DNA of 64,000 nt from UBA4416 sp036676295 (GTDB lineage Bacteria; Bacteroidota; Bacteroidia; B-17B0; Aurantibacillaceae). Position numbers and translations under genes: made by a program. The stretch spans positions 186,001-250,000 of the forward strand of contig JAKFDE010000031.1 in assembly GCA_036676295.1 (NCBI GenBank), read 5' to 3'. This document shows, in pieces, positions 1 through 8,665 of the stretch. The notes under the pieces are model-generated. The model did no database searches, had not been told where the DNA came from, and saw only the letters and a program-made list of their open reading frames with translations. Within the stretch, counting starts at the first letter, position 1. Each line of letters opens with the position of its first letter.

Positions 1-587
1 TCGGCACTTTTTTCATTCCATACCGAAAAAGAAGTACAACCTACTGTCATATTCTTATCAGCCAAAGCATGGCCAATATCGTGAGCGCCATGATAATTTA
101 AAATGCGATGGTATTTAGGTGCAATAAAATCATATTTATCGCCGGCAAATTTTGAAATACCTAAAATTTCTTCTTTGTATTCTTCAGAAATATGATCGGG
201 TAAATGCCGATTGGCATAAGCGACTAAATACTTCAGAAAATTCAAATAAGTAATATCAGGAACTAAAATTTTAATTTGATTTATAAAAACATCTTCCTGA
301 AACTCATGCAACTCTTTAGTCAACATGCCATTGGCTACGCCACGCTCATAACCATCACCTTCTACATACAATTCCCACAAACCACTTTCACTATGCTTTA
401 ACCAATTGTTATTGACTTTGTAAAATTCCTTGTCAATGGTTTCCCGTTTCCATTGCAAGGTCGTATCATTGGTGATTTTTGGAACTTCAATTTGAATGGC
501 AAAATAAAAATAAATGGCAAAGCCAATTATTAGAATTACAAAAACAAGAAGTGTTCTTAAAAAGAATTTTCGGAGTTTAGACCACAT
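1..587 (-). CDS. C45-type autoproteolytic acyltransferase/hydrolase, partial (C-terminus beyond window)
   Basis: The first 195 codons of a gene that runs off the left edge. I translated it from the ATG at 585-587. Residues 12-32 form one hydrophobic segment (anchor or uncleaved signal), so the enzyme probably acts in the periplasm. The motif VGCTSFSVW puts a Cys at residue 184 directly after a Gly. In the C45/acyl-CoA:6-aminopenicillanate acyltransferase family such a Cys is freed by self-cleavage and becomes the N-terminal nucleophile. The phrases YERGVANGML (80-89) and HDIGHAL (169-175) also fit that family. Members cleave or transfer acyl groups on amides; the substrate here is unknown. 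It lies 22 bases downstream of the symporter gene on the same strand, a likely operon. The family call is from motif memory, not a search. Confidence 0.7.
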   Translation of the reverse strand, partial: MWSKLRKFFLRTLLVFVILIIGFAIYFYFAIQIEVPKITNDTTLQWKRETIDKEFYKVNNNWLKHSESGLWELYVEGDGYERGVANGMLTKELHEFQEDVFINQIKILVPDITYLNFLKYLVAYANRHLPDHISEEYKEEILGISKFAGDKYDFIAPKYHRILNYHGAHDIGHALADKNMTVGCTSFSVWNEKSA

Positions 588-609
588 CCGACAAAGTTAG
601 GAATAAAGT

Positions 610-2115
610 TTATACCACAGGATTCGTTTCCACAAAAGGTTTTTTTCTTTTAATCAAGAGTAATCCCAAAATTGTGATAGAAGCGTTTATAACGATCAAT
701 TCGTTCCCAATCTCATAACTACTGTACTCTTTCACAAAATAATTAGCTATTACGTAAGTTAACATTGGAGCAATAACACAAATAAAAGGCACCCTGCCAT
801 CTTTTAAAGAAATTTTAGTGAATAATCCTATCGTGAACAATCCTAACAAAGGACCATACGTATAACCCGCCAACATTAACACTGTATCTATAATGGCTTT
901 TTCGTTTAAAATATCAAATACTATAATTACCAACCAAATGATGATTGCAAAAGCAACGTGAATGAACGTACGACGACCGGCTTTTTCTTTTTCACTTAGC
1001 TTAGTATTTTTATCCAGTGCAAACATATCTACATAAGCCGAGGTTGTAAGCGTTGTCATCACACTATCCGCACTACTGAATGTGGCAGCTGTTAATCCAA
1101 TGATGAAAATTAATCCGGCAAAAACACCTAGATGATTCAAGGCTAAATTTGGAAACACTTTATCACTCATCACCTTACCTGTTTCAGCATTTATAGGCAA
1201 TGCAATTCCTGAGTGATCATAATATTGGTATAACAATGCGCCTAATGCAAGGAAACAAGTTGTTACAATAACCATAACGATGCTAAACCAAAAAATATTT
1301 TTTTGTGCTTCACCCAAGTTTTTGCAACTTAAATTTTTCTGCATCATATTTTGATCAAGACCAGTCATAGTAACGGCAATGAAAATTCCACCAATAAATT
1401 CTTTAAAAAAGAAATTCGGTTTTTTCCAATCCCAGAAAAAAGTTTGAGAATACTCTGAAGAAGCAATATTAGAAACAGCTTTTGCAAAACCAATATCCAT
1501 TTTTTGAATAATAACAACTATAGAAAGAACAACTCCCAACACTAAAAACAATGATTGAAAAGTATCTGTCCAAACCAGGGTTTTAATGCCGCCTTTGTAA
1601 GTATAGAGTAACATTAATGCCAGAATAACGGATACACTTAGCCAAAATGGAACATGAACACTACTAATTTGATCGAACACAAAAAACTGTATCACTCCTG
1701 CTGCCAAATATAATCTACCGGCCGCCCCCAACACACGGGATAAAATAAAAAAGAAAGCGCCTGTTTTTTGGGTATAATGTCCGAACCGTGATTCCAGATA
1801 AGAATAAATAGATACCAGATTCATTTTGTAATAAAGTGGTAACAGTACTTTTGAAATAATAAAATATCCAACAAAATAACCAAGCACCAATTGTAAATAC
1901 GAAAAATGCCCCACTCCAACTTTACCGGGAACCGAAATATAAGTTACCCCGCTTAACGAATCACCGATCATTCCAAATGCAACCGCATACCAGGGTGAAG
2001 CTTTATTTCCTAAAAAGTAGCTATCAGCAGTAGAATTTCGGGAAGTGAAATAGGCAATTAGCAATAAAGCGCCAAAATATAAGGCGATGCATGAAATTAT
2101 GAGTAAAGGTGACAT
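610..2115 (-). CDS. Sodium:solute symporter (SSS family)
   Basis: A 501-residue inner-membrane protein that is hydrophobic almost throughout, with about 13 predicted helices by eye, the usual architecture and length of sodium/solute symporters. The start (MSPLLIISCIALYFGALLLIAYFT) and the segment FGMIGDSLSGVTYISVPG near residues 47-64 are typical of the Bacteroidota branch. This family uses the sodium gradient to import sugars, amino acids or organic acids; the substrate cannot be read from sequence. The C-terminal tail is short and basic (KRKKPF). The gene precedes a C45-type hydrolase by 22 bases, so the pair may import and process the same class of compound, but that is inference. Confidence 0.85.
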   Translation of the reverse strand: MSPLLIISCIALYFGALLLIAYFTSRNSTADSYFLGNKASPWYAVAFGMIGDSLSGVTYISVPGKVGVGHFSYLQLVLGYFVGYFIISKVLLPLYYKMNLVSIYSYLESRFGHYTQKTGAFFFILSRVLGAAGRLYLAAGVIQFFVFDQISSVHVPFWLSVSVILALMLLYTYKGGIKTLVWTDTFQSLFLVLGVVLSIVVIIQKMDIGFAKAVSNIASSEYSQTFFWDWKKPNFFFKEFIGGIFIAVTMTGLDQNMMQKNLSCKNLGEAQKNIFWFSIVMVIVTTCFLALGALLYQYYDHSGIALPINAETGKVMSDKVFPNLALNHLGVFAGLIFIIGLTAATFSSADSVMTTLTTSAYVDMFALDKNTKLSEKEKAGRRTFIHVAFAIIIWLVIIVFDILNEKAIIDTVLMLAGYTYGPLLGLFTIGLFTKISLKDGRVPFICVIAPMLTYVIANYFVKEYSSYEIGNELIVINASITILGLLLIKRKKPFVETNPVV

Positions 2116-2425
2116 AGGAGCCTATTTAAAATTTATTTAATAATTTGTTTATGCTTCTTTTTGGCTACAACTTCGTTAAATTTTTCGCCGTAATTATCAA
2201 TTATGCCTGCAAAATTTGCCTCGTCTCGCTCAAAAATAAGCTATAAACAATTTTACGATATAAAATTTAAGCAGGCTCAAATAAAGATATAAGTTCTACT
2301 CTACCAGAATTTTACAAAAAAATCTTATTATAAATAACAAATCGTTAATATCTTTTAACCACTAAATTTTCTCAAAACTACCTTCAAAATTCATATTTTT
2401 AGGCTATCTTGTAGCACATAAATTT
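2116..2425. other. 310-base divergent intergenic region
   Basis: It separates the symporter (minus) from the acyltransferase (plus) and must hold both promoters. On the minus strand a TATTTTTG box occurs at 2231-2238, matching the TAnnTTTG -7 consensus, but I see no TTTG at the expected distance. On the plus strand only a near-match (TATCTTGT) lies just before the start. A 35-codon stop-to-stop frame on the minus strand (2133-2240) has gene-like composition but no start codon; see findings. Confidence 0.5.
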
Positions 2426-3370
2426 ATGGAAGATATAATAGCAAAAATACCTCGGGAATCCATATTAAACGAGCTATCAAAAGATAGGTTCGTTCGTAAA
2501 ACCAATAATGGTGATAATGAAATTTACATTATCACTCACCATAATTCACCTAACGTTATGCAAGAGATTGGGCGTTTGCGTGAAGTAACCTTTAGGCATG
2601 CCGGTGGCGGTACAGGCAAATCAATAGATATTGATGAATTCGATACCAGTCCGCATCCTTACAAACAACTATTGGTTTGGAATCCGGAAGATCAGGAAAT
2701 TGTAGGCGCTTACCGTTACATTTTATGCCGCGATGCCGAATACCAAGATGGTAAAGTATTATTGGCTACCACCGAATTATTTGATTTTTCGCCCGAATTT
2801 TACAAAACTTATTTGCCTTATACCATCGAATTAGGTCGTTCTTTTATTCAACCACAATACCAACCATCCGAACAATTCAGAAAAGGGCTGTTCAGTTTAG
2901 ATAATTTATGGGATGGTTTAGGAGCCATTGTAGTTGATAATCCTGATATGAAATATTACTACGGTAAAGTAACCATGTATACTGATTTTAACGTGGAAGC
3001 CCGTGATTATATTTTATCCTTCATGAAATATTATTTCCCGGATCCTAAAAAATTAGTGACTCCAATTCATGGTGTTGAAATTAAAACAGACGTAACCGAA
3101 TTTTTAAAGGAAATTGAAGGCAAAGATTATAAAGCAGGGCATGCTATTTTAAATAAACATGTGAGGGCTTTAGGCGAAAATATTCCTCCCATGGTAAATG
3201 CCTATAGTAATTTATCCAGCACAATGTTATCGTTTGGAACTGCCATTAACCCTACATTTGGAGGCGTTGAAGAAACCGGAATTTTAGTAACGATAGCTGA
3301 TATTTATAAAAGCAAATCGGACAGGCATATTGAAACTTATATTAAAGAATTAGAAAATAGAAAGAAGTGA
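2426..3370 (+). CDS. GNAT-fold N-acyltransferase, OlsB/GlsB-like (amino-acid lipid synthesis)
   Basis: A 314-residue cytoplasmic protein resembling the GNAT-related N-acyltransferases that move a 3-hydroxy fatty acid from acyl carrier protein to an amino acid: OlsB for ornithine, and GlsB for glycine in Bacteroides. Supporting features are the N-terminal block with EIGRLREVTFRHAGGGTG (about residues 47-64), the DEFD segment, VGAYRYILC, and IELGRSFIQPQYQ near residue 135-147, where the acyl-donor pocket of this family lies. In Bacteroides the O-acyltransferase GlsA lies next to GlsB. Here the next gene is engB, so no partner is adjacent. The product is probably a glycine or ornithine lipid precursor, but substrate choice is inference. 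No signal peptide or membrane segment is seen. Confidence 0.7.
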   Translation: MEDIIAKIPRESILNELSKDRFVRKTNNGDNEIYIITHHNSPNVMQEIGRLREVTFRHAGGGTGKSIDIDEFDTSPHPYKQLLVWNPEDQEIVGAYRYILCRDAEYQDGKVLLATTELFDFSPEFYKTYLPYTIELGRSFIQPQYQPSEQFRKGLFSLDNLWDGLGAIVVDNPDMKYYYGKVTMYTDFNVEARDYILSFMKYYFPDPKKLVTPIHGVEIKTDVTEFLKEIEGKDYKAGHAILNKHVRALGENIPPMVNAYSNLSSTMLSFGTAINPTFGGVEETGILVTIADIYKSKSDRHIETYIKELENRKK

Positions 3371-3497
3371 GATTTGAGATATTAGAAATGAGACTAAAAA
3401 ACAAAAGTAGACAGTAGCAGTTGACAGTATAGCAAAAAATAGTTTGCGTCCTTTGCGAAAACTTTGCGCTCTTTGCGTGAAAAAACAAAACAAAAAA
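3371..3497. repeat. Low-complexity intergenic tract with four TTTGCG copies before engB
   Basis: The tract begins with purine-rich text of the GAGATTTGAGAT kind, similar to that at 41644-41710. It then carries TTTGCG at 3443-3448, 3452-3457, 3463-3468 and 3472-3477, spaced 9, 11 and 9 bases. The engB frame stays open through the second part only because the repeat has no stop in that phase, so an annotator could extend engB to the TTG at 3444. I read it as intergenic repeat sequence. Confidence 0.6.
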
Positions 3498-4139
3498 ATG
3501 GAAATTAAAATAGCAAAGTTTTTAAAAAGCAGTTCCGATAACAAAGGCTGTCCCCCACCCGATAAGCCGGAGTTTGCTTTTATTGGAAGAAGTAATGTAG
3601 GGAAATCTTCCTTGATAAACATGCTTTGTAACGTGAAAGATCTGGCTAAAACCTCTTCTAAACCAGGAAAAACACAACTCATCAATCACTTTATCATTGA
3701 CGATAAATGGTATTTGGTGGATTTACCGGGTTACGGTTATGCAAAAACCAGTAAAACCAATTTAGAGAAATTCGAAGCCCTGATCAGTAATTACATTACT
3801 AAACGAAAAAACTTAATATGCGTTATTATTTTAATTGATAGTCGATTAGAATTACAACCAATTGATGGGCAGTTTATGGATTGGTGTACAGAAAAAGAAA
3901 TTCCATTTTGTATTGCTTTTACTAAAATAGATAAGTTGGGCAAAAACCAATGGGCCAGCAATTTTGCTAAGTACAAAAAACGATTGATGGATTATTGGGG
4001 AGAATTACCTGTAATTTTTGAAACCAGTGCCGAAAAGAAACAAGGCAAAGAACAAATATTAAGTTATATAGAAGAAAACTTCCAATATTTTATTCCGCCA
4101 CCAAAAGGTGCTAAAAATTTTGACGATGATGATATCTGA
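3498..4139 (+). CDS. engB: Ribosome biogenesis GTPase EngB/YsxC (YihA)
   Basis: A 213-residue TRAFAC-class GTPase for late large-subunit assembly. The P-loop is GRSNVGKSS at residues 30-38, G3 is DLPGYGYAKT, G4 is TKIDK, and the SAEKK segment follows as G5. Length and order match EngB. I start at the ATG at 3498. The frame stays open upstream to a TTG at 3444, but those 18 residues (Cys/Arg/Lys-rich) come from the TTTGCG repeat tract and no EngB has such an extension. The C-terminal tail is acidic (DDDD). The next gene overlaps its stop by a few bases, so the two are probably co-transcribed and translationally coupled. Confidence 0.95.
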   Translation: MEIKIAKFLKSSSDNKGCPPPDKPEFAFIGRSNVGKSSLINMLCNVKDLAKTSSKPGKTQLINHFIIDDKWYLVDLPGYGYAKTSKTNLEKFEALISNYITKRKNLICVIILIDSRLELQPIDGQFMDWCTEKEIPFCIAFTKIDKLGKNQWASNFAKYKKRLMDYWGELPVIFETSAEKKQGKEQILSYIEENFQYFIPPPKGAKNFDDDDI

Positions 4140-4482
4140 TTGGCAATTACTACAAAATAAATTTAAAGAGCGTTTTGATTCAGAAATGGAACATGATGCT
4201 ATTTTATTTATGATCGGTTTACAAGAATTAAATAAACCTTATCAAACTTATAAAAAAGACCAAAAGCTAGAGGTGATGCACATTGGCGTTTGTACCGTTA
4301 TGGAACCTTATGGTTTTTACGAATACAAAGGCCGGGATGATGATGGATGGCCACATTGGGAGCTAAAGGAGCAAATACCTCATTTAGATGCCAAGCAACA
4401 AAACAAATTAATGAACGAAGCCATCATTGATTATTTTAAACGAACCGGTTTTTTGGATGAACCTGTAACAGAGATCAATTAA
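4126..4482 (+). CDS. Conserved small cytoplasmic protein of unknown function
   Basis: About 118 residues, starting at the ATG at 4126 or 4129; the frame is open to 4108, but a start there would overlap engB by 32 bases. Visible features are an N-terminal amphipathic stretch, ILFMIGLQELNK, MHIGVCTVMEPYGFYEY and DDDGWPHWEL. I recall proteins with this pattern (GLQE, H-AVC, GFYEY, GWPH) as a conserved Bacteroidota hypothetical family with no assigned function. There is no signal peptide or membrane helix. The start overlaps the engB stop, which suggests coupling with EngB and perhaps a role near ribosome assembly, but that rests on position only. Confidence 0.7.
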   Translation: MMISDWQLLQNKFKERFDSEMEHDAILFMIGLQELNKPYQTYKKDQKLEVMHIGVCTVMEPYGFYEYKGRDDDGWPHWELKEQIPHLDAKQQNKLMNEAIIDYFKRTGFLDEPVTEIN

Positions 4483-4550
4483 CCGTTCATCCTTTTTTTA
4501 AAGAACATATAACAACAATTAAATACATTCACCTACACAAACTATAAACC

Positions 4551-7427
4551 ATGAATAAATCACTTCTTTCTTTGTGCTTAGTTGCTTCATTAGGGCTAAA
4601 TGCACAAGTTAAAAAAGCGGCAGTAACTACTCCCGCTAAAAAAACAACTGTTGCTGCATCAACAGCCCCAAAATTATTGCAAACAGTAGTAAAAAAAGGC
4701 AATGAAATTGTTATCCCGTACAAAAAATATGTTTTGGCAAATGGTTTAACTATTGTAGTTCACGAAGACCATTCAGATCCTATTGCTTATGTTGATGTAA
4801 CTTACCACGTAGGTTCAAACAGAGAGCAACAAGGGCGTTCGGGCTTTGCTCACTTTTTTGAGCACATGATGTTTCAGGGCTCAAAAAACGTAGCCGATGA
4901 ACAACATTTTAAAATCATTACTGAGGCAGGTGGTACTTTAAACGGATCAACCAATTCTGATAGAACAAATTATTTTGAAACAGTTCCATCAAACCAATTA
5001 GAAAAAATGCTTTGGTTAGAAGCAGATCGTATGGGTTTTTTATTGGATTCGGTAACTCAAAAAAAGTTTGAAGTACAACGTGCAACCGTAAAAAATGAGC
5101 GTGGTCAAAATTACGATAACCGTCCTTATGGCTTAGTTGGTGAAAAAACCGGTGAAGCTTTATTTCCAAAAGGTCATCCTTATTCATGGACAACAATTGG
5201 TTACATCGAAGATTTGAATCGTGTTGATGTAAATGACTTAAAGCGTTTTTATATGCGTTGGTATGGCCCTAACAATGCTGTATTAACCGTATCTGGTGAT
5301 GTGAATACTGCTGAAGTAGTAAAATTAGCAGATAAATATTTTGGTTCTATTCCTCGCGGACCGGAAGTGAAAAATATGGCCAAACAACCGGTTGTATTAA
5401 CAGAAAATCGTTACATCTCTTACGAAGACAATGTACGCTTCCCAATGTATAAAGTAACTTATCCAACTGTTCCTTCAATGCATAAAGACGAAGTGGCATT
5501 AGATGTTTTAGGTGAGATCTTATCATCTTCTAAAAGTTCTCCTTTCTATACAGCATTTATTAAAACTCAAAAAGCAGTTTCTGCAAATGCATACAATTAT
5601 AGCCGTGAATTATCAGGTCAATTTGAAATTATGATCCGTGCTAATGCAGGAACAAAATTATCAGACATTGAAACTTTATTAAATCAAACTTTAGCAGAGT
5701 GGGAAAAAACAGGGGCTACCAATGATGATATTAAAAAATACAAAGCATCTTTTCAAACCAATTTATATAACGGTATAGCTACTGTTCAAGGAAAAGGTTC
5801 ACGATTAGCAGCTTATCAAACGTATGCTAACAATCCTAACTATTTCAAAACAGAATTAGCTAATAATTTAAAAGTTACCAAAGAAGATGTGATGCGAGTG
5901 TATAATACTTACATCAAAGGAAAATTTGCAGTTATTTTAAGCTGCGTTCCAAAAGGAAAATCTGATCTAGTTGCAAAAGCTGATACTTGGAAAATGTATG
6001 AGCGTACTATTGAAGCAGAAAGTGCAGAATACAAAAACTTATCATACACTGAACCGAAAGATAAATTTGAAAGAAATAAAATGCCGGTTGCTCAACCATC
6101 TAAATTAGTGCCATTACCAAATTACTGGACATCTAATTTCACTAATGGTATTCAAGCTATTGGAATTACATCTAACGAAATGCCAAAAGTGGATATTCAA
6201 TTCAGTATGCCAATTGGTCACCGTTTTGAACCTTTCAATAAATCAGGTTTAGCGGTTTTATTAGCATCTTTATTAGAAGAATCTACACAAAAACATAGTG
6301 CGGAAGAAATTGGAGCAATGCTTGAACGTTTAGGAAGTGATGTGTCTTTTTATGCAACAGATAATGAAATTGTGATGACTGTTTCTTCATTGAAACAAAA
6401 TTTAGATTCAACCTTAAAAATTGCTGAAGAAATGTTGTTCATGCCTAAGTTTGATCAGGAAGATTTTGATTTAGTGAAGAAAGACCAGCTAGATGGCATT
6501 GCCAATCAGGCAACACAAGCCACAGCAATTGCCAATAATGTGTTTGCTAAATTAGTTAACGGCAACGAATCTAACTTATCACTTCCTAGCAACGGTAGCA
6601 CGGAAACTGTTGGAGCCATTACTTTAGATGATGTAAAAGCATACTATAAAAACTTCTCAGGATTTAATTCAGTATTAGCGATCAATGGAGATATCGATCA
6701 AGCTTCTGCACTGAAAAAATTAGCGTTCTTAAATAAATTACAAAACGTAAACACAATGCCTCAGGCAAAATATAAATTACCTGAAATTGATAAAACACGT
6801 TTGTATTTTGTAGATAAAAAAGGAGCTCCACAATCAGAGATCAGAGTTGGAGCTATGTCTTTGCCATATGATGCAACTGATGAGTTTTTCAAATCAAATA
6901 TTATGAATTACGCATTTGCAGGAGCGTTTAACAGTCGTGTAAATTATTTATTACGCGAAGTTAAAGGCTATACTTATGGCGCACGTGGAGGATTCTATGG
7001 CAATAAATTTGCGGGTCCATATATCATTAATGCCGGTGTTAGAGCCAATGCCACTGATAGTTCTTTAGTAGATATTTTAGCTCAATTAAAAGGATATATT
7101 GAAGGTGGAATTAATCAAGATGAATTAGATTTCACGAAAAATGCAATGGGACAAGCCGATGCCTTAAAATATGAATCTCCTTTCCAAAAATTAGCATTCA
7201 TCAAACGTATTGTAGATTATAACTTAGAAAAATCTTATGTGGCTAAACAAGCTGAGATCTTAAAAACAATTACCAAACCGGAAATTGATAACTTGATCAC
7301 TAAAAACTTACCATACAATAAAATGATTATTTTAATTGTTGGTGATAAAGCTTCTAATTTTGAAAAGCTTAACAAAATTGGCTACGAAATGGTGGAATTG
7401 GATGTGAATGGAAATAAAGTAAATTAA
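4551..7427 (+). CDS. Secreted two-domain M16 (pitrilysin) zinc peptidase
   Basis: A 958-residue protein with a signal peptide at about 1-18 (ending LGLNA), so it is periplasmic. The first M16 half carries the inverted zinc motif HFFEH (H101, E104, H105), with E183 in KNERGQ as the likely third ligand. The second half, from about residue 520, has the M16 fold without the zinc motif, as expected for the inactive partner domain. Such two-domain enzymes close like a clam over unfolded peptides of limited size. The Ala/Lys/Thr-rich stretch at 19-42 is a low-complexity linker. A long hairpin lies directly downstream (7431-7511), before bshA. Confidence 0.9.
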   Translation: MNKSLLSLCLVASLGLNAQVKKAAVTTPAKKTTVAASTAPKLLQTVVKKGNEIVIPYKKYVLANGLTIVVHEDHSDPIAYVDVTYHVGSNREQQGRSGFAHFFEHMMFQGSKNVADEQHFKIITEAGGTLNGSTNSDRTNYFETVPSNQLEKMLWLEADRMGFLLDSVTQKKFEVQRATVKNERGQNYDNRPYGLVGEKTGEALFPKGHPYSWTTIGYIEDLNRVDVNDLKRFYMRWYGPNNAVLTVSGDVNTAEVVKLADKYFGSIPRGPEVKNMAKQPVVLTENRYISYEDNVRFPMYKVTYPTVPSMHKDEVALDVLGEILSSSKSSPFYTAFIKTQKAVSANAYNYSRELSGQFEIMIRANAGTKLSDIETLLNQTLAEWEKTGATNDDIKKYKASFQTNLYNGIATVQGKGSRLAAYQTYANNPNYFKTELANNLKVTKEDVMRVYNTYIKGKFAVILSCVPKGKSDLVAKADTWKMYERTIEAESAEYKNLSYTEPKDKFERNKMPVAQPSKLVPLPNYWTSNFTNGIQAIGITSNEMPKVDIQFSMPIGHRFEPFNKSGLAVLLASLLEESTQKHSAEEIGAMLERLGSDVSFYATDNEIVMTVSSLKQNLDSTLKIAEEMLFMPKFDQEDFDLVKKDQLDGIANQATQATAIANNVFAKLVNGNESNLSLPSNGSTETVGAITLDDVKAYYKNFSGFNSVLAINGDIDQASALKKLAFLNKLQNVNTMPQAKYKLPEIDKTRLYFVDKKGAPQSEIRVGAMSLPYDATDEFFKSNIMNYAFAGAFNSRVNYLLREVKGYTYGARGGFYGNKFAGPYIINAGVRANATDSSLVDILAQLKGYIEGGINQDELDFTKNAMGQADALKYESPFQKLAFIKRIVDYNLEKSYVAKQAEILKTITKPEIDNLITKNLPYNKMIILIVGDKASNFEKLNKIGYEMVELDVNGNKVN

Positions 7428-7430
7428 TAT

Positions 7431-7511
7431 TAGTTTAGAAAGTTAAAAGGTTTAGAAAGTTGCAATATTATATAACTTTCTAAACCTTTTAACTTTGTAA
7501 CTTTTAAACTA
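7431..7511. repeat. Long AT-rich inverted repeat between the M16 peptidase and bshA
   Basis: Arms of 23 bases, 7439-7461 and 7474-7496, are perfectly complementary around a 12-base loop. An outer TAGTTTA/TAAACTA pair (7431-7437, 7505-7511) extends the structure across an internal bulge. Each arm contains repeated TTTAGAAAGTT-type words. The right arm ends 20 bases before the bshA ATG. It could terminate the peptidase transcript, fold in the bshA leader, or be a dispersed palindromic repeat. There is no strong T-run after it on the plus strand, which argues against a classical terminator. Confidence 0.75.
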
Positions 7512-7516
7512 AAAAA

Positions 7517-8665
7517 ATGAATATAGGAATTGTTTGTTACCCTACCTTTGGTGGTAGTGGTGTTGTAGCTACTGAACTTGGCCTTGCTTTAGCAGACAAA
7601 GGACATAAAGTTCATTTTATTACGTATTCACAGCCCTTTCGATTAAATCACTTTAACGAGAACTTATTTTATCATGAAGTAAGTGTGAGTGATTATCCTT
7701 TGTTTGAATACCAACCCTACGAAAGTGTATTAGCCAGTAAAATTGTAGATGTGGCTATATATGAACGTTTAGACGTACTTCATGTTCATTATGCTATACC
7801 TCATGCTTCGGTTGCTTATTTAGCACAACAGATCTTAAAATCACGTAAAATTGATCTCCCTTATATTACCACCTTACATGGTACTGATATTACTTTAGTG
7901 GGACAAGATCCATCATTTGAACCGGTCATTTTTTTCTCATTAAATAATAGTAATGCCATTACTTCGGTATCTGAAAGTTTGCGAAAAGACACTTTAAAAA
8001 CTTTTAAAATTGCCAACGATGTTAAAGTAATTCCAAACTTTATCAAAATTGAAGATTACGAAAGTATACAAAGTACTTGTCACCGTGAAAAATATGCCCT
8101 ACCAAACGAAAAAATTTTAATACACGTTTCAAACTTCCGTAAAGTAAAACGTGTGGAAGATGTACTACATGTTTTTGACATTGTAAGAAAAGAAATTCCT
8201 AGTAAGTTAATATTAGTTGGCGATGGCCCTGAACGTCCGGCTATTGATAAATTATGCCGCGAATTAAAAACCTGCAAAGACATTATTTCTTTAGGTAAAA
8301 TTGCAAATCCAAAAGATATTTTAGCCATTGGCGATGTATTTCTTTTACCCTCAGAAACAGAAAGTTTTGGTTTAGCGGCGTTAGAAGCAATGGCAATGAA
8401 AATGCCTGTTATCTCATCTAACACCGGCGGTATTCCTGAATTGAACATTCATGGTAAAACAGGATATATGAGTAAAGTGGGAGATTATAAAGACATGGCA
8501 AAAAACACCATTGCTCTCTTATCAAACGAAAAAACTTTAGCCCAATTTAAACACAATGCTTTTGAGCAAGCCAAAAAGTTTGACATAAACATTGTATTAC
8601 CGATGTACGAAAAACTTTACGAAAGCCTTTTAATTAAGGATAAGCCAGGTAAGGCAGTTCTTTAA
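7517..8665 (+). CDS. bshA: N-acetyl-alpha-D-glucosaminyl L-malate synthase BshA
   Basis: A 382-residue GT4 glycosyltransferase catalysing the first step of bacillithiol synthesis: UDP-GlcNAc plus L-malate gives GlcNAc-malate. The start IGIVCYPTFGGSGVVATELGLALADKGHKVHFITY and the segments DVLHVHYAIPHA, TTLHGTDITLVG and VIPNFI are hallmark BshA sequence. The GT4 donor-site motif is ETESFGLAALEAMA near residue 280, and GGIPE follows. The call implies this organism uses bacillithiol as its low-molecular-weight thiol, as many Bacteroidota do; BshB and BshC are not in the window. The 3' end overlaps the convergent gene at 8634 by 32 bases. Confidence 0.95.
   Translation: MNIGIVCYPTFGGSGVVATELGLALADKGHKVHFITYSQPFRLNHFNENLFYHEVSVSDYPLFEYQPYESVLASKIVDVAIYERLDVLHVHYAIPHASVAYLAQQILKSRKIDLPYITTLHGTDITLVGQDPSFEPVIFFSLNNSNAITSVSESLRKDTLKTFKIANDVKVIPNFIKIEDYESIQSTCHREKYALPNEKILIHVSNFRKVKRVEDVLHVFDIVRKEIPSKLILVGDGPERPAIDKLCRELKTCKDIISLGKIANPKDILAIGDVFLLPSETESFGLAALEAMAMKMPVISSNTGGIPELNIHGKTGYMSKVGDYKDMAKNTIALLSNEKTLAQFKHNAFEQAKKFDINIVLPMYEKLYESLLIKDKPGKAVL

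Noticed and set aside
3350..3685. Minus-strand open frame of 111 codons over the engB start
   Set aside because: It lies antisense to the conserved P-loop region of engB and reads partly through the repeat tract; no recognisable domain.
7490..7497. TAACTTTG as bshA promoter box
   Set aside because: It matches the -7 consensus but lies inside the right arm of the long palindrome and has no TTG at the proper distance; probably chance.
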